Below are positions 59,855 through 64,000 of a stretch of 64,000 nucleotides of DNA, in pieces. The DNA is from Xenorhabdus doucetiae (lineage in GTDB: Bacteria > Pseudomonadota > Gammaproteobacteria > Enterobacterales > Enterobacteriaceae): contig NZ_FO704550.1 in NCBI RefSeq assembly GCF_000968195.1, positions 1,054,001 through 1,118,000 on the forward strand. The letters run 5' to 3'. Below the pieces are notes generated by a model that ran no database searches, was not told the origin of the DNA, and worked only from the letters and a program-made list of their open reading frames with translations. The number at the start of each line of letters is the position of its first letter. The stretch's first letter is position 1. A program made the position numbers and the translations under genes.

Positions 59855-59962
59855 GATCCGGTCGCTTGTGAGGATCACCTTCGGGCAGCGACAACAACAC
59901 TCCTGTAGCCTGCAAGGGAGTACACCGATGTGTGGTACATCTGCGCACCTTTGGAAGCAGAT
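59855..59962 (+). ncRNA. Three-hairpin leader module, copy C (upstream of ardB paralogue 1)
   Basis: GATC (59855-59858)...GATC, CTCCTGTAGCCTGCAAGGGAG identical to copy A, and the ATCTGC/GCAGAT hairpin (59939-59944 with 59957-59962). It is followed after about 60 bases by the P1/P2/P3 switch and the gene at 60086. A partial fourth copy of the last hairpin loop (CTCTGCGCACCTTTGG) lies at 60664-60679 upstream of the second paralogue. Confidence 0.6.
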
Positions 59963-60021
59963 ATCGTTAAGTTTAATTACGATGAAGGTTTCTTAATCAT
60001 TGATGGCCATGCGGCCATTCA

Positions 60022-60082
60022 CCCGGACGGGGAACCTTTCCCGTCGGGCAGGTGTTCTCCGTCTTTTTTTAAGGAGTTCACC
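60022..60082 (+). promoter_or_regulatory. Switch-type leader of ardB paralogue 1
   Basis: P1: 60022-60031 with 60040-60048 (one bulge). P2: GGGGAACC (60029-60036) with GGTGTTCTCC (60051-60060, one bulge). P3: GGTGTTCTCC with GGAGTTCACC (60073-60082), eight of ten pairs, covering the AAGGAG ribosome site. P2 competes with both P1 and P3. Confidence 0.62.
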
Positions 60083-60085
60083 ACG

Positions 60086-60550
60086 ATGCCAAACGATGAG
60101 TTTATTCTGCTTGACACGCTCTCGCTGTCAGCCACCTTTCCCGACAGAACTCCGCTGGAGCGGCTGTTTCTGGGATTTCTACTGGCCAATACGGCCTCCA
60201 GGTTTTGCCGGGTTTATCGCCCCGAACACTGGGAGAGCCGCAGGGTGTCAGAAGGCTTAAGCTTTCTGGTGCCGACCCAACGGGAAACGTATCCCGTGTG
60301 GCTGCCTGACCAGCAACTGCATGTCACGCTTTCGGCGGAAGCATTCGGGCTGGCGGTGACGATGGCGGTGTTTGTCCGTATTGCCGCAGTGGATACCCCG
60401 AATGAGGATGCCCACCGCTTCGGGCAATTGCGGAAACATGCGTCGCAACACGCGGAAGCCGCACTGATAAAAACGGCGCTGGATACCCATGTTTCTGACG
60501 AGGTGGTCAGTGCGTTTTTTATCGGCAGTCAAAATAACAAAAATCATTAA
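60086..60550 (+). CDS. ArdB/KlcA-type antirestriction protein, paralogue 1
   Basis: 154 residues. The pattern matches the ArdB/KlcA family: hydrophobic LERLFLGFLLANTASRFCRVYRPEHWESRRVSEGLSFLVP, then SAEAFGLAVTMAVF (family: SAEAAGIAACL) and RFGQLRKHASQHAEAALIKTALD (family: LRDYALQHPE...I). ArdB-type proteins block type I restriction in the recipient after transfer. The start at 60086 follows AAGGAG; the frame is open upstream to 59930 but that would run through the RNA leader. Related to the next gene but well diverged. Confidence 0.75.
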   Translation: MPNDEFILLDTLSLSATFPDRTPLERLFLGFLLANTASRFCRVYRPEHWESRRVSEGLSFLVPTQRETYPVWLPDQQLHVTLSAEAFGLAVTMAVFVRIAAVDTPNEDAHRFGQLRKHASQHAEAALIKTALDTHVSDEVVSAFFIGSQNNKNH

Positions 60551-60585
60551 TTCGTCAGCCTGTTATGCTGACATTTTCTCTGTAA

Positions 60586-60807
60586 GCGCCTGACCGGGGA
60601 GCTGAAAACATCTTCCCGTCAGTTGGGCGGGTGTTTTTTATTGACGTTAAATCAAGGCAGAAACTCTGCGCACCTTTGGCCGCCGATATCGTCGGCGCTG
60701 AAGATGCCGGTTTCTTCATCCATGCTGGCCAATATGCCAGTCACCCAGACGGGGAACACCTTTCCTGTCTGGCGGGGTGTTCTCCGTTGTTTTATCCGGA
60801 GTACATC
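60586..60807 (+). promoter_or_regulatory. Double switch-type leader of ardB paralogue 2
   Basis: Two hairpin sets in tandem. The first (60586-60640): AAAACATC pairs with GGTGTTTT (one G-U) enclosing CCC/GGG and followed by a T run, terminator-like. The second: P1 CCAGACGGG (60745-60753) with CCTGTCTGG (60764-60772); P2 GGGGAACACC (60751-60760) with GGTGTTCTCC (60776-60785); P3 GTGTTCTCCG (60777-60786) with CGGAGTACATC (60797-60807), which contains the ribosome site and abuts the ATG. Confidence 0.65.
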
Positions 60808-61242
60808 ATGCAACAAAACGCAACCATGCCAACGGCGCCATCCACACCGGCGTCTGAATTGTTCCCTTTCGCGGACGTCTTTCCGCGTACCAGTCCGCTG
60901 GAATTAATGCTGCTGGAACACACAGTGATTAAAGCCGCTGCTACGCTCTGTGAGGATTATCGCAGTGATCAATGGCGGTGCCGGAAAATCTCAGACAAAA
61001 TCGCCTATGCGGTGCCCACCCGTGCTGATACGTATACTGTCAACGTCGATATCACGCACTTTGAAGGTGAAGTGTCAGCGGATACCTTTGGGTTGATAGT
61101 GACCCTGACTGTATTGGGTTACCTGACCGCGCTGATGAAGCAGGATGAGGTTGCTGAGCGGTTTTGTGACCTGCGGGAATACGCGTTGCAACATCCGCAG
61201 ACTCAGTCTATCCGTGCGGCATTGGGATTAAAGGGGGCATGA
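60808..61242 (+). CDS. ArdB/KlcA-type antirestriction protein, paralogue 2
   Basis: 144 residues with the clearer ArdB/KlcA signature: LCEDYRSDQWRCRKISDKIAYAVPT, SADTFGLIVTLTVLGYL and ERFCDLREYALQHPQTQSIRAALG. It should protect incoming ICE DNA from type I restriction. The start at 60808 follows CCGGAG; the longer frame from 60631 would read through the leader. Two paralogues side by side suggest protection against different restriction families or dosage. Confidence 0.83.
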   Translation: MQQNATMPTAPSTPASELFPFADVFPRTSPLELMLLEHTVIKAAATLCEDYRSDQWRCRKISDKIAYAVPTRADTYTVNVDITHFEGEVSADTFGLIVTLTVLGYLTALMKQDEVAERFCDLREYALQHPQTQSIRAALGLKGA

Positions 61243-61340
61243 CGGGCTTTTCACTTTATCATGACGAACAGCGCACACCTATTATCACTGATCACTCAGT
61301 CCATTAATGCTGTCGTTTTTCTGTTTTTCTTAAGCGCCTG

Positions 61341-61423
61341 ACCGGGGAAGCAAAAACACCTTCCCGGTATCGGGCGGGTGTTTTCTTTATCTGACATTCA
61401 CTTAATCACTCAAGGAAATCACC
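61341..61423 (+). promoter_or_regulatory. Switch-type leader of the 61.4-kb gene
   Basis: P1: ACCGGGGAAG (61341-61350) with CTTCCCGGT (61360-61368). P2: AAAACACC (61353-61360) with GGTGTTTT (61377-61384), inner CCCG/CGGG. P3: GGTGTTTTCTTT (61377-61388) with AAGGAAATCACC (61412-61423), one mismatch and one G-U, covering the ribosome site and ending at the ATG. The preceding AAGCGCCTGACCGGGGA is shared with 60584-60600. Confidence 0.65.
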
Positions 61424-61954
61424 ATGAACCCGATATTTTTACCGGTACCGGATGATACCGGCGTGGCATCACATCACCCTGTTTTTACGGCTCAGGTCAT
61501 GGGCCTGATGGATTACCCGGCACCGGGGACGTATCAACGGGAAAGGACACTGACCATTTGCGCAGCGCCCACGATCACGGAAGCGGTGCAGAAATTGGAA
61601 ACGCGGCATCTGGCAGATGACTGGCCCGTGCAGGATGGCGGATTATCCGGTTTTATTCCCCAGACCGTCATGATTTATGACCGTCATGGACGGAAAGTGC
61701 TCGGCGGGCGGTTTGATGCCGGTATTGTCTGGGCGCAGCCGGTCACACTGGCGTCGGAACGCCTGTCACTGGAAAGGCAGCGGCAGCGGTTGTGCCATGC
61801 TGCGGTTGCCGAACAGGGCTGGGAGAATTACCCGGATGCCCGTATGTTGTGGCAGAAAGCGCATTTATTGTCGCTGCATCTGGTGTCATCCCGTTACCGG
61901 CAATGCAGTGAGGTGAACGATATTCTCCGGCACGGTACTGCCGTGAAAGCGTAA
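61424..61954 (+). CDS. ICE accessory protein of unknown function
   Basis: 176 residues, no signal peptide or membrane segment. Features: an N-terminal acidic stretch, a VMGLMDYPAPGTYQRERTLTICAAPTITEAVQKLETRHLADDWPV segment, and a C-terminal helical region ERLSLERQRQRLCHAAVAEQGWENYPDARMLWQKA. No family recognised. It lies within a run of antirestriction and defence-like genes and shares their leader type, so it may be expressed with them during establishment in a recipient. Confidence 0.7.
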   Translation: MNPIFLPVPDDTGVASHHPVFTAQVMGLMDYPAPGTYQRERTLTICAAPTITEAVQKLETRHLADDWPVQDGGLSGFIPQTVMIYDRHGRKVLGGRFDAGIVWAQPVTLASERLSLERQRQRLCHAAVAEQGWENYPDARMLWQKAHLLSLHLVSSRYRQCSEVNDILRHGTAVKA

Positions 61955-61975
61955 TTTTTTAAGGAAAACGTCTTC

Positions 61976-62269
61976 ATGGAACCCCTGCAATTCACGGTCT
62001 GGCAGGTGATTGCCGCCTGTTTACTGAAACGCCATTTTGGTCTCAGCCTGAATGATACCGCCTTGTGTGAAACCGACACTGCGGAGTCTCTGCGGATAAA
62101 CGGTATCCGTCCTTTTGAGGCGATTAACGGGCTGGTCGACAAATATGATTTAACCCGTCTGGACGGCAATACGGTGTCGTCCCGTACTCCTTATCTGCGC
62201 ATTCAGGATGAATGGCACGTGTTTTTTTATCACGGCAGTCTTGAGGATCTGTTGCGGGATATCGGTTAA
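61976..62269 (+). CDS. CbtA/YkfI-like toxin-family protein
   Basis: 97 residues. FTVWQVIAACLLKRHFGLSLNDTALCETDTAESLRINGIRPFEAINGLVDKYDLTRLD aligns well with the CbtA (YeeV)/YkfI N-terminal region, including the H(Y/F)GL.LNDT motif. E. coli CbtA inhibits cytoskeletal proteins FtsZ and MreB and is normally preceded by an antitoxin of the CbeA (YeeU) family. No CbeA-like gene is upstream; the gene before it, 21 bases away, is unrelated. This may be an adapted, non-toxic member or one with a different partner. Confidence 0.7.
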   Translation: MEPLQFTVWQVIAACLLKRHFGLSLNDTALCETDTAESLRINGIRPFEAINGLVDKYDLTRLDGNTVSSRTPYLRIQDEWHVFFYHGSLEDLLRDIG

Positions 62270-62288
62270 CACTCGCTTTTTTCACTAC

Positions 62289-62359
62289 CCATCGGGGGAA
62301 CCGTGCCCCTGATGGCGCGGTTCCCCTGTTTTATCTGAACAGTTTTAAACATGAGGAAC
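62289..62359 (+). promoter_or_regulatory. Switch-type leader of the DUF1281 gene
   Basis: P1: CCATCGGGG (62289-62297) with CCCC-GATGG (62306-62315, one bulge). P2: GGGGAACCG (62295-62303) with CGGTTCCCC (62318-62326), perfect 9 bp. P3: GTTCC (62320-62324) with GGAAC (62355-62359), covering GAGGAA, the ribosome site of the ATG at 62366. P3 is the shortest among the six leaders. Confidence 0.55.
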
Positions 62360-62365
62360 ATTAAC

Positions 62366-63289
62366 ATGGCAGAATGGTGTACAAACCAACTGGAAATCAC
62401 CGGCAAATCCGTGTGCATTGATGTGATGCAGCAGTGGGTCTGTGGTGAGGAGCTCCCCGGTTACCGCCAGGCAGTGTTGCAAAGCCGGCGTCTGTTTCTG
62501 GCAGGGTGTGCGGGGATATTTAAGCCGACAAAACCGCAAACCTACACGCCTTACCCGGAGTTAATCCGCGGAACGGCGGCACCGACGGCCCATAATCTGG
62601 CCTTTGAACAGTGGCTGAAGTTGTTGCAGGACAACGTGCCGCTCAGCAGTAACAATATCAAACTGATCGACAGCCTGTACCGCCAGTCTGCTATCAGCCT
62701 GATGCGCTGGGACAGTGTGCCTGAGCCGGCGCGTGTTATCATTGCCCGCATCCTGACCCGGCAGTATGCCGACTGGTTCGGGATGGCCGGCTGGTCAGAG
62801 GCGATCAATATCGGTGAATGCTGGGACAGGCTGAACGATTCTCCGGAATCGACCCAGCCCTGCGATATGCTGATGATCATGCCGACCCGGCTGGCCACCG
62901 AGATTAACGGCAACAGCGGATTGCTGAAAGGGGTTGCCACTCCGGCACAGTTCTATACTCAACAATACGGCTTTGAATGGCCGTTTGGCCATCGTGTTCA
63001 CTGGGCACGCCGGCATGTCAGCAGCCTGACGGTGAGTTTTGACTCGCCCTGGGTGCCGCCTGCCGCCGAACTGATGGGCGCGCTGTCGGCCATTTTTGAC
63101 TGTGAGATCCGCCACTGGTACAGCGAACCGGTCAACGGTCTTAAAGGCTATGACTGTTATGACCAGGGTGAGCATGTGGACAGCGGCAGCGGGTTGTCAG
63201 GACGGGAAAACCGCCCGGCGCTCTATCTGGTCAACAGTGAAAAAGCGAATGCTAACCTGCCGGTGCCGGCTATCGCGGCCGGGCAGTAA
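62366..63289 (+). CDS. DUF1281 / YubB ferredoxin-like domain protein
   Basis: 307 residues from the ATG at 62366, preferred because GAGGAA precedes it (in-frame ATG at 62351 is inside that region). The N-terminal MAEWCTNQLEITGKSVCIDVMQQWV and the VHWARRHVSSLTVSFDSPWVPPAAELMGALSAIFDCEIRHWYSEP block are typical of the DUF1281/YubB family found on conjugative plasmids and ICEs. The ferredoxin-like fold at the C-terminus may bind nucleic acid or protein; role unknown. Located between the CbtA-like gene and the DNA methylase. Confidence 0.8.
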   Translation: MAEWCTNQLEITGKSVCIDVMQQWVCGEELPGYRQAVLQSRRLFLAGCAGIFKPTKPQTYTPYPELIRGTAAPTAHNLAFEQWLKLLQDNVPLSSNNIKLIDSLYRQSAISLMRWDSVPEPARVIIARILTRQYADWFGMAGWSEAINIGECWDRLNDSPESTQPCDMLMIMPTRLATEINGNSGLLKGVATPAQFYTQQYGFEWPFGHRVHWARRHVSSLTVSFDSPWVPPAAELMGALSAIFDCEIRHWYSEPVNGLKGYDCYDQGEHVDSGSGLSGRENRPALYLVNSEKANANLPVPAIAAGQ

Positions 63290-63332
63290 TCCACAGTGAC
63301 TTTATCCATTCAAAATTGATTGTTCACTTCAA

Positions 63333-63402
63333 CCGAAAGGGGAAAACACCTTCCCCTTTCGGGATGTGTTTTCCCCTTATTTTCAGGCAAGGAAAACACA
63401 TC
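63333..63402 (+). promoter_or_regulatory. Switch-type leader of the N6-methylase gene (best example)
   Basis: All three pairings are perfect. P1: CCGAAAGGGGAA (63333-63344) with TTCCCCTTTCGG (63351-63362), 12 bp. P2: GGGGAAAACAC (63339-63349) with GTGTTTTCCCC (63366-63376), 11 bp. P3: GATGTGTTTTCC (63363-63374) with GGAAAACACATC (63391-63402), 12 bp, covering AAGGA and ending at the ATG. P2 excludes both P1 and P3, so the RNA has two alternative states, one with the ribosome site closed. Confidence 0.72.
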
Positions 63403-64000
63403 ATGTCTTCTCGGACCGATTATCAAAACACCTTTATTACCCTGTTTAAGCGGACGGCCCGCGGTCATTCCCGTTATCAGGTCTTTCGGGACTTTTGTTA
63501 CTGTGCGATGGCGGCCATCCACAACAAGTATTGTTACAGTGACGAGCTTGAACAGTTCTACCTGAAAACCATCAAAAAGTATGACCGGAACGACGTTGAC
63601 CGGATTGTGCAGTTGTTTTCCCAGATGGTATTGGGGTTAGCCCAGGAACCGTGTGATTTTCTGGGCAGGGTGTTTATGTTACTGGAGCTCGGGGATAAGC
63701 ACCTTCAGCAGTTTTTCATTCCCTGGGAGGTGGCCAGAATGATGGCGAAAATGCAGTTTCAGGATGCCTCCGTGCTGTTGCAGGAAAAACCCTTTGTGAC
63801 GTTACACGAACCCGCCTGCGGTTCGGGTTGTATGACACTGGCTGCGGCCGAAGAGCTGCGGGAGCAGGGGCATGACCCGTTATGCTGCCTGTGGGTATCG
63901 GTCATCGATATTGACCCGCTGGCCGCAGTGATGGCCTATATCCAGCTGTCCCTGACGGGGATACCGGCACAGGTGACCATCGGGGATGCGTTAGATGATA
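63403..64000 (+). CDS. N6-adenine DNA methyltransferase, N-terminal part (cut by window edge)
   Basis: 199 residues visible, continuing past the window. A helical N-terminal region (about 1-115, with FFIPWEVARMMAKMQF) precedes SAM motif I LHEPACGSGCMTLAAAEEL at about residues 141-159, the (D/E)PACGSG form of the HsdM-like N6 methylase family. VSVIDIDPLAAVMAYIQLSLTG follows as motif II/III. The catalytic NPPY would lie beyond the edge. In this ICE family an orphan methylase here probably modifies element DNA to evade restriction. Its ATG is directly governed by the leader at 63333-63402. Confidence 0.87.
   Translation, partial: MSSRTDYQNTFITLFKRTARGHSRYQVFRDFCYCAMAAIHNKYCYSDELEQFYLKTIKKYDRNDVDRIVQLFSQMVLGLAQEPCDFLGRVFMLLELGDKHLQQFFIPWEVARMMAKMQFQDASVLLQEKPFVTLHEPACGSGCMTLAAAEELREQGHDPLCCLWVSVIDIDPLAAVMAYIQLSLTGIPAQVTIGDALDD

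Noticed and set aside
59930..60085. Longer start for ardB paralogue 1, and similarly 60631-60807 for paralogue 2
   Set aside because: Same reason: these stretches are structured leader RNA shared with unrelated genes, not protein sequence.

Overview
The window lies inside a large integrative and conjugative element (ICE) of the SPI-7/PFGI-1 (GI-type T4SS) family. Neither chromosomal junction is visible: a topoisomerase III gene is cut by the left edge and an N6-adenine DNA methylase by the right edge. Gene content (PFL_46xx/47xx-type transfer genes, inverse autotransporter, Rhs/VgrG, a very large CDI locus, ERIC-type repeat) points to Enterobacterales. Morganellaceae such as Xenorhabdus or Photorhabdus are plausible, but that genus-level guess is inference only.

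Layout. 1-2.7 kb: ICE DNA-processing genes (topB end, DUF3577/STY4534-like protein, small conserved ORF, ssb). 2.7-3.9 kb: an Abi_2/AbiF-type HEPN protein with a compact terminator-ended RNA directly upstream. 4.1-4.6 kb: a Ner/Nlp-like regulator behind a long structured leader. 4.7-9.3, 10.9-18.7 and 25.9-30.6 kb: three blocks of the conjugation machinery (PilL lipoprotein, TraD coupling protein, membrane/periplasmic channel proteins, VirB4-type ATPase, TraU-like, TraG-like). Cargo separates the blocks: a secreted FxLYD-like protein and a DUF5710 protein with an ERIC repeat at 9.4-10.8 kb; a lone small gene, an intimin/invasin, a PfkB kinase with an HTH and a methyltransferase at 18.8-25.5 kb. 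30.7-39.2 kb is a T6SS effector cassette on the minus strand (vgrG, EagR-type adaptor, PAAR-Rhs with an AHH nuclease tip, putative immunity gene, two unknown small genes). A decayed copy of the traG 3' end lies on its far side. 40.1-56.7 kb is a contact-dependent inhibition locus (cdiB, HlyC-like acyltransferase, 4436-residue CdiA, immunity gene) followed by an orphan toxin remnant with an Imm8-type gene. 57.5-64 kb returns to ICE housekeeping and defence functions: tyrosine-recombinase-like protein, two ArdB/KlcA antirestriction paralogues, a CbtA-like toxin, a DUF1281 protein and an N6 DNA methylase.

The most striking signal is in the RNA leaders. Six genes scattered over the element (DUF3577, both ardB paralogues, the 61.4-kb gene, DUF1281, N6 methylase) have 5' leaders with one shared topology. 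A hairpin P1 overlaps a mutually exclusive hairpin P2, and the 3' arm of P2 can instead pair (P3) with the Shine-Dalgarno region. Sequences differ between copies while pairing is kept. Two of these genes, plus one orphan site, also carry a conserved ~105-nt three-hairpin module farther upstream. The pilL and ner genes have their own ribosome-site-pairing structures. Together these suggest RNA-level control shared by accessory, DNA-processing and transfer genes of this ICE.
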